In this document: positions 25,031 to 34,382 of the stretch, piece by piece
Layout: every line of letters starts with the position of its first letter
Position numbering within the stretch: the first letter of the stretch is position 1
Source: Pseudomonas fluorescens
Lineage (GTDB): Bacteria; Pseudomonadota; Gammaproteobacteria; Pseudomonadales; Pseudomonadaceae
Reading direction: 5' to 3'
Assembly (NCBI RefSeq): GCF_000967965.1
Contig: NZ_LACC01000024.1
Span: 1 to 64,000 of the forward strand
Length of the DNA stretch: 64,000 bases
Position numbers and translations under genes: made by a program
Notes under the pieces: generated by a model
What the model was told of the DNA's origin: nothing
Seen by the model: the letters and a program-made list of their open reading frames with translations, nothing else
The model's database searches: none

Positions 25031-26212
25031 CTACAGCGGCAGACAAACGCGAAACAAGGCGCCTTCGCCAATCCTGCTCTGGACGGTAATAGTACCGCCA
25101 TGGGCGGCCACAATCTGTTCTGAAATAAACAACCCCAGGCCCAGACCGGCGACGGCGTGTTTGGCCGATACCCGCTCGAACTGCTGGAAGATCCGCTTCT
25201 GATTTGCCTCGCTGATGCCGATCCCTTGATCCTGCACGTCCATCAGCGCCTGGCCACCTTCACTGTAGACCTTCACCGAGATCGGGCTCTTGGCTCCGTA
25301 GCGCAAGGCGTTGGTCAACAGGTTGGAAATGACCTGTTCAATACGAAACTCGTCCCAGTTTCCGATCACCGGTTGCGCGGCATCGAGCGAGACCGAGGCC
25401 TCGGCGGCGTCGATCTGCTGGGAAAAGTTGTGCAAAACGTCGTGAACCAGCGTCGAAAGGTCAACGCGCGTCGGACGGATCGACAACTTGCCGGTGCGAA
25501 TGCGCGAGACATCGAGCATGTCTTCGATCAAGCGGATGAGGCTTTTGATCTGCCGCTCGTCGCGGTCGACCATCGCGTGCATCTTGTCCAGGGTAAACGC
25601 GGCGGCGTTGTCCCGGGCCAGGTGCATCTTGCGTAGCTGGGTTTCAAGGATCAGTCCGTTGAGCGGCGTGCGCACTTCGTGGGCGACGATGGACATGAAG
25701 TCATCGCGCATGCGCACCGCCTGCTCCAGTTCCAGTTGAGTACTTTGCAGTTGCTTGAGCAGGGTCTCCTGTTCGCGGCGACTTTGCTCAAGGGCCAGCA
25801 CTTGCTCCTTCATCGCCTTGCTCTGGCGATACAGGTCGACGAACACACTGACCTTGCTCTTGACCGCCTGGATGTCCAGCGGCTTGTGCAGGAAGTCCAC
25901 GGCTCCGCTTTCATAGCCCTTGAACGCGTAGTTCAGTTCACGCCCGGCGGCGCTGACGAAAACGATCGGGATGTTCCTGGTCTTTTCCGTGCCACGCATC
26001 AACTCGGCCAACTCGAAGCCATTCATGCCGGGCATCTGCACATCGAGGATGGCCAAGGCGAATTCGTGTTGCAACAACAGGGACAAGGCTTCGTCGGCGC
26101 AAAGGGCCTTGTAGACGATGCGGTCCTCACGCTTGATCAGTGCTTCGAGCGCCAGCAGATTCTCCGGTAGATCGTCCACGATCAGCAGTTTGGCCTTGAT
26201 ATTACTCAGCAT
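25031..26212 (-). CDS. Response regulator-histidine kinase fusion (REC-HisKA-HATPase)
   Basis: 393 residues. An N-terminal receiver holds IVDDLPEN and phospho-Asp in AILDVQMPGMNG. A coiled linker (~125-165) leads to HisKA with phospho-His in FMSIVAHEVRTPLNG and HATPase with NLLTNALRYG, DQGIGI and GLGLFI. ATG 26212 is inside the CheB stop region (7-base overlap), so the two are translated together. The receiver at the N-terminus suggests it is fed by the large hybrid kinase at the head of the operon. Confidence 0.85.
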   Translation of the reverse strand: MLSNIKAKLLIVDDLPENLLALEALIKREDRIVYKALCADEALSLLLQHEFALAILDVQMPGMNGFELAELMRGTEKTRNIPIVFVSAAGRELNYAFKGYESGAVDFLHKPLDIQAVKSKVSVFVDLYRQSKAMKEQVLALEQSRREQETLLKQLQSTQLELEQAVRMRDDFMSIVAHEVRTPLNGLILETQLRKMHLARDNAAAFTLDKMHAMVDRDERQIKSLIRLIEDMLDVSRIRTGKLSIRPTRVDLSTLVHDVLHNFSQQIDAAEASVSLDAAQPVIGNWDEFRIEQVISNLLTNALRYGAKSPISVKVYSEGGQALMDVQDQGIGISEANQKRIFQQFERVSAKHAVAGLGLGLFISEQIVAAHGGTITVQSRIGEGALFRVCLPL

Positions 26213-26799
26213 GCGATTCGTTCCAGTTCGACAAGCAAACGGCCGATGCCACGTACAGGAAGTATGTGGTCCGGCTGGTGCATCTCCAGGGCGGCCTGGG
26301 GCATGGTGGCGACCTGAGCCTCTTGCGGGTCTTGCACGATGGTCAGGCCACCGCGCTGCTTGACCAGGGCCAGGCCGCGCGCGCCATCGCGGTTGGCGCC
26401 GGTGAGCAGTACCGCCGCCAGATTGGCGCCGTACGCATCGGCGGCCGATTCGAACAGGTAATCGATGGCGGGTCGCGAATGATGCACGCGAGGCTCCAGG
26501 CTCAGGGAAAAGCTGCGGTCCCGCTCCACCGACAGGTGATAACCGGGCGCGGCGAAATACAGTGTGCCGGCTTTGACCGGGGTCTTGTCGCACGCTTCCA
26601 GCACCGGCAGGGCAACCCGGCGAGAGAACACGTCCGCCAGCTGGCTGCGGCGCTCGTCCGGCATGTGCAGCACGACAATGATTGGCAGTGCGAAGCCTTC
26701 GCGCAGCGGGCCGAGGATGTTCAACAGCGCCTCGACGCCACCGGCGGAGGCACCGATCACGATCGCTTCGATCGCCGGCAACTTCGTTGCACTGTTCAT
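26206..26799 (-). CDS. CheB-type protein-glutamate methylesterase, catalytic domain only
   Basis: 197 residues, just the methylesterase domain without the receiver of true chemotaxis CheB. The triad is visible: Ser18 in IGASAGG, His45 in VVLHMP, Asp138 in TGANRDGA. It overlaps CheR by ATGA and the kinase downstream by 7 bases. In such stand-alone CheR-CheB pairs beside hybrid kinases the target protein is unknown. Confidence 0.88.
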   Translation of the reverse strand: MNSATKLPAIEAIVIGASAGGVEALLNILGPLREGFALPIIVVLHMPDERRSQLADVFSRRVALPVLEACDKTPVKAGTLYFAAPGYHLSVERDRSFSLSLEPRVHHSRPAIDYLFESAADAYGANLAAVLLTGANRDGARGLALVKQRGGLTIVQDPQEAQVATMPQAALEMHQPDHILPVRGIGRLLVELERIAC

Positions 26800-27611
26800 G
26801 ATTTTCGATAGATCCGTTCTTGTTTGACCAACGGTTCGAACTGATCGCCGAAGGCTGAGAAATCCGGGGTTTCCTTACTGCCCAGTACCAAAAAACCGCG
26901 ATGGCAGAGGGACTCATGAAACAGTCCGAATGCCCGATCCTGAAGTTTTTTATTAAAGTAAATCAGTACGTTACGACATGAAATTAATTGAGTTTCGGAA
27001 AATACGCTGTCCGTTGCCAGGCTGTGATCGGCGAAGGTCACGTTCTCGCGCAGGGTCTTGTCGAAAATCGCGTACCCATAGGCCGCCGTATAGTAGTCGG
27101 CAAACGAACTCTGGCCACCGGCCTGCTGGTAATTAGCAGTGTAGGCGCGGACGTTCTCCATCGAGAAAATCCCTTGCTTGGCCTTTTCCAGCGAGCGCGG
27201 ATTGATATCGGTGGCATAGATGATCGTGCGGTCCAGCAGGCCCTCTTCGCGCAACAGAATGGCCATCGAATACACCTCCTCACCGGTGCTGCATCCGGCG
27301 ATCCAGACTTTGATCGAGGGGTAGGTTCGCAGCAGCGGCACCACTTCCTTGCGGATGGCCAGGAAGTGCGAGGGGTCGCGAAACATCTCGCTAACCGGAA
27401 TGGTCAGCAACTGCAGCAGTTGCATGAACGCGGCGGGGTCGTGCAGGACCTTATCCTGCAATGCCGAGATGGTGTTGCACTCGAACTGGCTCAACGCATG
27501 GTTGACCCGGCGCTTGATCGAAGCGCCGGAGTAATCTCGAAAATCGTAGCTGTACTTGAGGTAGATCGCCTCGATCAACAACCGCAGTTCGATTTCGCTG
27601 TTTCGCTCCAC
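26796..27611 (-). CDS. CheR-type protein-glutamate methyltransferase
   Basis: 271 residues. An N-terminal CheR helical domain (RLLIEAIYLKYSYDFRDYSG, then IKRRV) precedes the SAM-binding Rossmann domain (WIAGCSTGEEVYSMAI; ATDINPRSLEKA; ISCRNVLIYF). GTG 27611 (GGAGG eleven bases upstream) is preferred to GTG 27656, which would lie within the upstream kinase gene. The stop overlaps cheB. No chemoreceptor or CheA/CheW lies in the window, so this pair probably modifies a non-chemotactic target. Confidence 0.87.
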   Translation of the reverse strand: MERNSEIELRLLIEAIYLKYSYDFRDYSGASIKRRVNHALSQFECNTISALQDKVLHDPAAFMQLLQLLTIPVSEMFRDPSHFLAIRKEVVPLLRTYPSIKVWIAGCSTGEEVYSMAILLREEGLLDRTIIYATDINPRSLEKAKQGIFSMENVRAYTANYQQAGGQSSFADYYTAAYGYAIFDKTLRENVTFADHSLATDSVFSETQLISCRNVLIYFNKKLQDRAFGLFHESLCHRGFLVLGSKETPDFSAFGDQFEPLVKQERIYRKS

Positions 27612-27628
27612 TGAAAAACTGCCCTCCA

Positions 27629-30600
27629 CTAGATCCGTTCCATCTTCGGTAACCACACGCGAATCAGCGAAAACAGGCGATCGAGATCGATGGGCTTGGC
27701 CAGGTAATCGTTGGCGCCGGCCTGCAGGCAGCGCTCCTGATCGTCCTTCATGGCCTTGGCCGTCACCGCGATGATCGGCAGCTTGCGCCAGCGCGGGTCC
27801 TTGCGGATTTCAACGGTGGCTTCAAAGCCATCCATTTCCGGCATCATCACGTCCATCAACACCAGATCGATGTCTTGCACCTCATTGAGTCGTTCAATCG
27901 CTTCGCGGCCGTTGCGGCCAATGACCACGACTGCGCCCTTATGCTCCAGGGCGCTGGTGAGGGCGAAAATGTTGCGCACATCGTCATCCACCAGCAGCAC
28001 CTTGCGGCCTTCGAAGACCTTGTCGCGGCTGCGGGCGACCTTGAGCATCTTCTGCCGTTCATGGGACAACCGTGATTCGACTTTGTGCAGAAAAAGCGTC
28101 ACCTCATCCAGCAACCGCTCTGGCGAGCGTGCGCCCTTGATGATGATCGAACGCGAATACTTGCGCAGTTCGGCCTCTTCATCCCGGGTCAGGTTGCGCC
28201 CGGTATAGACGATGACCGGCGGAAAGGAGCAGATGTCTTCGGTGGACATGCGCTTGAGCAAGTCATTGCCGAGCATGTCCGGCAACTTGAGGTCGATGAT
28301 CATGCAATCGAAGACCGACGTGCGCAGCAGGTCCAGCGCCTCCTGAGCCAGGCCAACGGCGGTGATCTCGATGTCATCGTCGCCGATCAGGCGGGCAATG
28401 CTGTCGCGCTGCAAGTCGTCGTCCTCGACCAGCAGCACGCGCTTGACCTTCTGGGTCAACTTGGCCTCGAGGCGTGCAAACACGTCCTTGAGTTCCTCGC
28501 GGGTGGTCGGTTTGACCGCATAGCCAATGGCGCCCATGTGCATCGCCGCCTCGACCCGGTCTTCGACCGAAATCACATGCACCGGGATGTGCCGGGTTTC
28601 GGCGTGTTCCTTCAGGCGTTGCAGCACGGTCAGGCCGGAATGATCCGGCAGGCGCATGTCCAGCAGGATCGCATCGGGGATGAACGCCTTGGCCAGTTCG
28701 TAGCCTTCGTCGGCACCGTGGGCCACCAGGCATTGATAACCCAGTTCATGGGCCAGGTCGTAGAGGATGTGCGCAAAGTTCGCCTCGTCCTCCACCACCA
28801 GAATGCAGCGGGTGGTGAACGGCCCCTTGTTGCGATCGTCGTCGAAACGCGGAATGTCAACTTCGGCCACCAAAGGCGACAACGTAGGCGGCAATACACT
28901 CGGCGCTGCCGCAGGAGCGGCTCGCATCGGTTCGACAGGCACTTCGCCAGGTTCCACGTACTGCTGCGGCAAGACCAGGGTAAACACACTGCCCTGCCCC
29001 GGCGTGCTGGTCACACTGATGGAGCCGCCGAGCAAGGCCGCCAGGTCACGGGAAATCGACAAGCCCAGCCCGGTGCCGCCGTAACGCCGATTGGTGGTGC
29101 CATCGGCCTGACGGAACGCTTCGAAAATGCTTTCGTGCTGATCCACATCGATGCCGATTCCGGAATCGCGGATGCTGAACACGATGCCGTCATTCGGCGC
29201 CGTGGCGACGGACAGGCCGACGCTGCCGCTTTCAGTGAACTTCACGGCGTTGGACAACAGGTTCTTGAGCACTTGCTCCAGGCGCTGGCGGTCGGTGAAC
29301 AGCATCAGCGGCGCACCGCCCTGCACATCCACCTGGAAATCCAGCTGCTTGTCCGTGGCCAATGGCTGGAACAGGCCGCGCAGGCCATCCACCAGCCGGG
29401 CGACGCTGGTGTTCTCTGGATGGATCTCCAGCTTGCCGGCCTCGACCTTGGAAATATCCAGAATGTCGTTGATCAGGTGGAGCAAGTCATTGCCGGCGGA
29501 GTAGATCGACTCGGCGAATTTGACCTGCTCGGCAGTGAGGTTTTCTTCCGGGTTTTCCGCCAGCAACTTGGCCAGGATCAACGAGCTGTTGAGCGGCGTA
29601 CGCAACTCATGGGACATGTTGGCGAGGAATTCGGACTTGTACTTGCTCGAGCGCTGCAATTCTACTGCGCGATCTTCGAGCTGGATCTGGGCCTGATTGA
29701 GTTCGGTATTCTTCAGATCCATGGCGTCGCGTTGCTCGGCCAGTACTTCTGCCTGCTCGGCGAGTTGTTCGTTGGTCTGCTCCAGCTCCACCTGCTGGGT
29801 TTCCAGGTGAGCCTGGGACTCTTTGAGAATCCGCGACTGCTCTTCAAGCTCTTCGTTGGCGGTCTTGAGTTCTTCCTGCTGAACCTGCAATTCTTCGTTG
29901 AGTTGCTGGGTTTCGGCCAGTACCTCCTGCAAACGCTGGCGATAGCGTGCCGCCTCGATCGAGGTGCCGATGTTGCCGGCTATCAGCTCAAGCAATTCAA
30001 CGTCACGGTCCGTCAGTGGACGCAGAAAGCCCAACTCGATCACGCCATTGATCCGCTCGTCGTCGCTGGTTGGCACCACCAGCACACTGCGGGGCAAACC
30101 GTCACCGAGGCCCGAGCTGACCTTGAAGTAATCCCCCGGGACCTCGTCCAGGCGAATCAGCCGTGCCTGCTGCGCCACCTGGCCGACAATGCCTTCGTCG
30201 CTGTAGATCTGCTGTTCACGATCCTCCTGCTCACGGGAAAAACCGTAGGTGGCGATGCGCCTGAGGCCGCCGTGGTCTTCGCGCACATAAATGGCCGCCA
30301 CGGCGGTGCCCAGGTACTGCGCGCAGAATTGCAGGATGTTGCGACCCAGCATGCTCAGGCTCAATTGTCCCAGCACTTGCTCGGCCAGCTCGGTCTGGCC
30401 GTTGCGCAGCCAGGCCTGTTGCTCCAGGTGATGGGCGCTGGCCTGTTGGGCGGCAAGGTTGACGCTGTAGTTCTGCGACAGGGTCAACAAATCGCGGCGC
30501 CCGACATACGACAGCAACCCGCTGACCCCGGCTATGAACAACAGGTAGAGGCTGATGCTCGTGATCGTGGTGCGCCGCACTTCATCATTGCGCGATGCGC

Positions 30601-31117
30601 GCAACTGTTGCTCGGTGTCGATCACCGCCTCGAACTGCTTGCGAATTTCATCGGTCAGACGTTTGCCGCGTCCGGCCTTGACCACGGCGCGATAATCGCC
30701 GTTGCTGCGCTGCAAATCGATCATCGATTGCGCGTAGTTGGTCCACTCCTGCTGCAAGGCCTGCAACCGTAACAAGCGATCAGTCTGCACCGGATTGTCG
30801 GCGGTCAGTTCGAGCAAGGAGTTGAGTTCCACGGCGATGCGCGGCTTGGCGGTTTCGTAGGGATCGAGGAAGTGTTCTTCGCCACTGAGCAGGAAACCGC
30901 GCATCCCGGTTTCCAGGTCCACGGTCAACTTCACCGCTTCATTGGCGTTATTGATCACCCGGTCGGTGTGTTCCACCCACTGGATCGTCGACAACAAATA
31001 GGTGATCAGCGACACGAAGAACACGGCGCTGATGAGACCCAGACCCAACGGCAGGCTGATGTTGCGACTCAGGAGTTTACGAAATCGTTGCTCATCAACC
31101 GAGGACGCGGAGGTCAT
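27629..31117 (-). CDS. Large hybrid kinase: CHASE3-GAF-HisKA-HATPase with three receivers
   Basis: 1162 residues. TM1 is at ~22-44, a CHASE3 sensor (METGMRGFLLSGEEHFLDPY-type motif) at ~60-185, TM2 at ~186-206, GAF at ~245-390, and a long coiled coil at ~395-500. HisKA has ANMSHELRTPLNSS; HATPase has NLLSNAVKF and GTGLGLSI. Three receivers follow with Asp motifs AILLDMRLPDHSG, CMIIDLKLPDMLG and LVLMDVMMPEMDG. It heads the operon with cheR, cheB and a second kinase. The three receivers suggest a phosphorelay hub; the signal is unknown. Confidence 0.88.
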   Translation of the reverse strand: MTSASSVDEQRFRKLLSRNISLPLGLGLISAVFFVSLITYLLSTIQWVEHTDRVINNANEAVKLTVDLETGMRGFLLSGEEHFLDPYETAKPRIAVELNSLLELTADNPVQTDRLLRLQALQQEWTNYAQSMIDLQRSNGDYRAVVKAGRGKRLTDEIRKQFEAVIDTEQQLRASRNDEVRRTTITSISLYLLFIAGVSGLLSYVGRRDLLTLSQNYSVNLAAQQASAHHLEQQAWLRNGQTELAEQVLGQLSLSMLGRNILQFCAQYLGTAVAAIYVREDHGGLRRIATYGFSREQEDREQQIYSDEGIVGQVAQQARLIRLDEVPGDYFKVSSGLGDGLPRSVLVVPTSDDERINGVIELGFLRPLTDRDVELLELIAGNIGTSIEAARYRQRLQEVLAETQQLNEELQVQQEELKTANEELEEQSRILKESQAHLETQQVELEQTNEQLAEQAEVLAEQRDAMDLKNTELNQAQIQLEDRAVELQRSSKYKSEFLANMSHELRTPLNSSLILAKLLAENPEENLTAEQVKFAESIYSAGNDLLHLINDILDISKVEAGKLEIHPENTSVARLVDGLRGLFQPLATDKQLDFQVDVQGGAPLMLFTDRQRLEQVLKNLLSNAVKFTESGSVGLSVATAPNDGIVFSIRDSGIGIDVDQHESIFEAFRQADGTTNRRYGGTGLGLSISRDLAALLGGSISVTSTPGQGSVFTLVLPQQYVEPGEVPVEPMRAAPAAAPSVLPPTLSPLVAEVDIPRFDDDRNKGPFTTRCILVVEDEANFAHILYDLAHELGYQCLVAHGADEGYELAKAFIPDAILLDMRLPDHSGLTVLQRLKEHAETRHIPVHVISVEDRVEAAMHMGAIGYAVKPTTREELKDVFARLEAKLTQKVKRVLLVEDDDLQRDSIARLIGDDDIEITAVGLAQEALDLLRTSVFDCMIIDLKLPDMLGNDLLKRMSTEDICSFPPVIVYTGRNLTRDEEAELRKYSRSIIIKGARSPERLLDEVTLFLHKVESRLSHERQKMLKVARSRDKVFEGRKVLLVDDDVRNIFALTSALEHKGAVVVIGRNGREAIERLNEVQDIDLVLMDVMMPEMDGFEATVEIRKDPRWRKLPIIAVTAKAMKDDQERCLQAGANDYLAKPIDLDRLFSLIRVWLPKMERI

Positions 31118-31376
31118 GGGGCAGGCCTTGTCGAACTGTCAGAATGCAAGGAGTTTGCCCCAAAACTGGCACATTGATCCAATTTTCTGACATGTTTGCG
31201 CGCAAGGTCCTACATTCCGCTGCTCCCGTTCCAGTGCACGGGTTATCCTTGCCTGACCTGCGCCGCCAATCCTTTTTCCAACGCATTGGGAACTTGTCGG
31301 GATCCGCCACTTGCTCATGCAAGAGGCCGGTGATTTCCAGCGCCCGGCAATGCCAATCTTTTTCGGGGACTCGACT

Positions 31377-31739
31377 ATGTCATCCGCCAACGCCTCCACC
31401 ATCCTCGTCGTCGAAGACGATGCCATCGTGCGCATGCTGATCGTCGACGTACTGGAAGAGCTGGAATTCAAGGTGCTGGAAGCCGATGGCAGCGAACAGG
31501 CGCTGGAGACGCTCAAGGACGTGAGCCAGCAAATTGACCTGATGATGACTGATGTTGGCCTGCCGGTCATGGACGGCCGCGAACTGGCCACCCTCGCCCG
31601 CACGTTACGCCCCGACCTGCCCATCCTGTTCGCCAGCGGTTATGCCGAAAACATCGAAGTGCCTGTCGACATGCACGTGATCGGCAAACCCTTCTCCATT
31701 GATCAGTTGCGCGACATGGTCAAAGGCATTCTCGGGTGA
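31377..31739 (+). CDS. Single-domain response regulator
   Basis: 120-residue CheY-like protein. VVEDDAIVRM, phospho-Asp in LMMTDVGLPVMDG, FASGYAEN and VIGKPFS give all receiver landmarks. ATG 31377 is preferred to an open frame from 31311 because the receiver fold begins a few residues later and the extension has no family character. It is divergent from the large hybrid kinase and may accept phosphate from it. Confidence 0.85.
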   Translation: MSSANASTILVVEDDAIVRMLIVDVLEELEFKVLEADGSEQALETLKDVSQQIDLMMTDVGLPVMDGRELATLARTLRPDLPILFASGYAENIEVPVDMHVIGKPFSIDQLRDMVKGILG

Positions 31740-31813
31740 CCCTGCGCTGTGCTGTGGTTTAATGCGCGGCTTTTTCGTCCCTGCCCTGTCTTCGCTTCAA
31801 GGAAATCCTGTAC

Positions 31814-33112
31814 ATGATTGAGCCCCGCGCAACCAAAGTCCTGGTCATTGGTTACGTCTGGCCCGAGCCCCGCTCTTCCGCGGCCAGCGGGCATGTCATG
31901 CAGATTCTCGAGGTTTTCCTGGAACATGGCTGGGACATCACGTTCAGCAGCCCGGCAGGCTTCGGCGAGCAACGCGCAGACCTGACAGCGTTGGGTATTC
32001 GCGAAGTCTCCATCGAGCTGAACAACAGCAGTTTCGACGCATTCATCAGCGAACTGGCGCCGGACATCGTGCTGTTCGATCAATTCATGATGGAGGAACA
32101 GTTCGGCTGGCGGGTCGAGAAGCATTGCCCCGATGCCTTGCGCGTGCTCGAAAGCTGCGACCTGCAAAGCCTCCGGCAGGGTCGGCATCAACGCCTCAAG
32201 GAGCGCTTGAAGGCCAGTGACGACAACAATGACTTCAGCGACCTGTTCGCCCCAGCGTCGCGCGACGAATTTGAACACATGGCCAATACCGATATGGCGA
32301 AGCGCGAAATCGCCTCATTTTATCGTTGTGATTTGACGCTGATGGTTTCCGAAGTGGAAATCGAATTGCTGGCCGAGCAGTTCCGGTTTCCCCGCTCCCT
32401 GTTGCACTGGTGCCCGTTGATGGTCGATGTTCCGACTCGTGCGCCGGTACCCTTTGAAGACCGGGCACACTTTCTACATATCGGTAACTTTCGCCATGCA
32501 CCCAACTGGGATGCGGTGCTCTGGTTGAAAACCGCTATCTGGCCGCTGATTCGCGAGCAGATACCCGGCGCTCAATTGCATATCTATGGTGCCTACACAC
32601 CACCCAAGGCGACTGCCCTGCATAACCCGGCCCAGGGTTTTCATGTCATGAACTGGGCAGAAGACGCCTTGCAAGTCATGTCGTCGGCGCGGGTTTGCAT
32701 GGCGCCTCTGCGTTTTGGCGCGGGAATCAAAGGCAAGATTGTCGATGCGATGCTCTGTGGCACACCGAATGTGACGACGCCAGTCGGCGCCGAGGCGATG
32801 CATGGCGAAGAGGCATGGCCCGGTGCAGTGACCCGTTCGGCACGTGAGTTCGCCGATCATGCCGTGCAACTGCACAACGACAAGACTCGCTGGCAGGATG
32901 CCCAGGCGCACGGACAAACCCTGCTTGCCGGCCGCTACCGCAAATCCGTTCATGGCCCGGCCTTGATCCAGCGGCTGGTCGATTGCCAACGGGATATGGT
33001 CAACATCAGACGAGATAACTTTACCGGCAGCATGCTGCGTCATCACCAGCACAAGAGCACTCAATACATGGCGCAATGGATCGAGGCGAAAAACCGACTG
33101 AATCAGGAGTAG
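31814..33112 (+). CDS. Glycosyltransferase, GT4-like (GT-B fold)
   Basis: 432 residues. The N-terminal Rossmann-like half begins KVLVIGYVWPEPRSSAASGHV. The C-terminal half has LHIGNFRHAPNWDAV and the nucleotide-sugar site region RFGAGIKGKIVDAMLCGTPNVTT, where the sugar-binding acidic residue usually lies within E-x7-E; here the second half reads IKGKIVDAM, as in GT4-like group 1 transferases. Downstream gene is the mannitol regulator, apparently unrelated. The acceptor is unknown. Confidence 0.75.
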   Translation: MIEPRATKVLVIGYVWPEPRSSAASGHVMQILEVFLEHGWDITFSSPAGFGEQRADLTALGIREVSIELNNSSFDAFISELAPDIVLFDQFMMEEQFGWRVEKHCPDALRVLESCDLQSLRQGRHQRLKERLKASDDNNDFSDLFAPASRDEFEHMANTDMAKREIASFYRCDLTLMVSEVEIELLAEQFRFPRSLLHWCPLMVDVPTRAPVPFEDRAHFLHIGNFRHAPNWDAVLWLKTAIWPLIREQIPGAQLHIYGAYTPPKATALHNPAQGFHVMNWAEDALQVMSSARVCMAPLRFGAGIKGKIVDAMLCGTPNVTTPVGAEAMHGEEAWPGAVTRSAREFADHAVQLHNDKTRWQDAQAHGQTLLAGRYRKSVHGPALIQRLVDCQRDMVNIRRDNFTGSMLRHHQHKSTQYMAQWIEAKNRLNQE

Positions 33113-33221
33113 CTCGCCCTCCTTGAGCGCGCCTTGCACGAACAGACGCATCGGCGGTAGTAGCGCTATCGATCCGGCAAGAGGCATGATCCGGACGGGA
33201 TAACAACACAAGCGCCCTGAC

Positions 33222-34127
33222 ATGACCCGCACCGCCAGAGTCACCGATCCTTCCTATGAGTTGATGGACGACCACAACGGCTTGTCCATCATCTACCGCC
33301 AGCATGGTTTCCCCTGCCCGCTGGTGCGCTGGCATTTCCACAAGGAATACGAGCTGCACCTGATCGTCGCCAGTTCCGGCAAGGTGTTCATCGGCGACTA
33401 CATCGGCAACTTCTATCCGCAAACTCTATTCCTGACCGGTCCCAACCTGCCCCACAACTGGATCAGCCAGGTCGCCGAGAATGAAGTGGTGCCCAAGCGC
33501 GACATGCTGGTCAACTTCACCGACGAGTTGTTCGACAGCGGCTATCAGGTGTTCGCCGAACTCAAGGCCCTGGCACCGCTGCTGGAGCGCGCGCAGTACG
33601 GCATCGAGTTTCGTTGCAAGCACACCATCGGCAAGGCGATGGATCTGATGCAGCGCATTGCCGATACCACCGGTGTGACCCGTCTCGGGCACTTTTTCAT
33701 TCTGCTGGAATTGCTCGCGGCCACCGACGACTACCAATTGCTCTCTGGCGCCACAACCCCGCAACTGGCCGACGAGCACAACATCGATCGCACCAACCGC
33801 GCAGTGGATTACATTTTTGCCCACTACGCCCGGGATTTGACGCTGGAGGAAGTCGCAGATCATCTGGGCATGAAACCGACTTATTTCAGCCGGGTATTCA
33901 AGCAGGCCACCGGGCGCAATTTCATTGAATTCGTCAATCGCCTGCGCATCAGCAAGTCCTGCGAGTTGCTGGCCGATGGCGACAAGCCGGTGACCGATGT
34001 CTGCTTCGAATCGGGCTTCAACAATATTTCCAACTTCAACCGACGCTTCCAGCAACTCAAGGGCATGACGCCTTCGCATTACCGGCGGTTGGTGGTGCAG
34101 CGGTTGACCGAGCAAAACCTGGGTTGA
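33222..34127 (+). CDS. mtlR: AraC-family mannitol/arabitol operon activator MtlR
   Basis: 301 residues, the length of P. fluorescens MtlR. An N-terminal cupin-like sensing domain (WHFHKEYELHLIV, GDYIGNFYPQTLFL) precedes a C-terminal double HTH of AraC type (LEEVADHLGMKPTYFSRVFKQATG and PVTDVCFESGFNNISNFNRRF). It is directly upstream of and in the same direction as mtlE. In P. fluorescens MtlR activates the mtl operon in response to mannitol, sorbitol or arabitol. Confidence 0.92.
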   Translation: MTRTARVTDPSYELMDDHNGLSIIYRQHGFPCPLVRWHFHKEYELHLIVASSGKVFIGDYIGNFYPQTLFLTGPNLPHNWISQVAENEVVPKRDMLVNFTDELFDSGYQVFAELKALAPLLERAQYGIEFRCKHTIGKAMDLMQRIADTTGVTRLGHFFILLELLAATDDYQLLSGATTPQLADEHNIDRTNRAVDYIFAHYARDLTLEEVADHLGMKPTYFSRVFKQATGRNFIEFVNRLRISKSCELLADGDKPVTDVCFESGFNNISNFNRRFQQLKGMTPSHYRRLVVQRLTEQNLG

Positions 34128-34382
34128 CCCCTCACATCCCACAGGTACAGCGCTAAGCCTTGAAACCTGTACGGATTCAATACCCCTCCTTCGCTGAAAA
34201 GCTCTTCCCAGCGCCCAACACCCAACACTTCAGTGCAAAAAAGTATCGATCAAGGTGCGATGGATGATTTGTCTCGCCTGCCATTGAAGGATGTAATCAG
34301 CACAGATTCTTCCCTCCGCAGGAAGACACAAAAACAATAACTGTCCTTCTGTCTCCCGCCGGGTGCAGAAAAGGAGTGCACG
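34128..34382 (+). promoter_or_regulatory. mtlE promoter and leader region
   Basis: 255 non-coding bases between mtlR and mtlE. GGATG occurs twice 27 bases apart (34262 and 34289), a possible MtlR direct repeat. A clear Shine-Dalgarno AAAAGGAG lies eight bases before ATG 34383. The leader holds an A-rich Crc/Hfq-type motif at 34330-34340. I cannot place the -35/-10 with confidence. Confidence 0.5.
34330..34340 (+). promoter_or_regulatory. Candidate Crc/Hfq catabolite-repression motif in the mtlE leader
   Basis: AAAAACAATAA contains two overlapping matches to AAnAANAA, the A-rich motif bound by Hfq with Crc in Pseudomonas mRNAs. It lies 43 bases before mtlE. Mannitol use is known to be subject to catabolite repression in pseudomonads. 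Confidence 0.45.

Noticed and set aside
28085..30772. 895-codon open frame on the plus strand
   Set aside because: It is antisense to the giant hybrid kinase, whose domains are all intact on the minus strand. Its length results from GC-rich codon bias; its protein has no recognisable domain.
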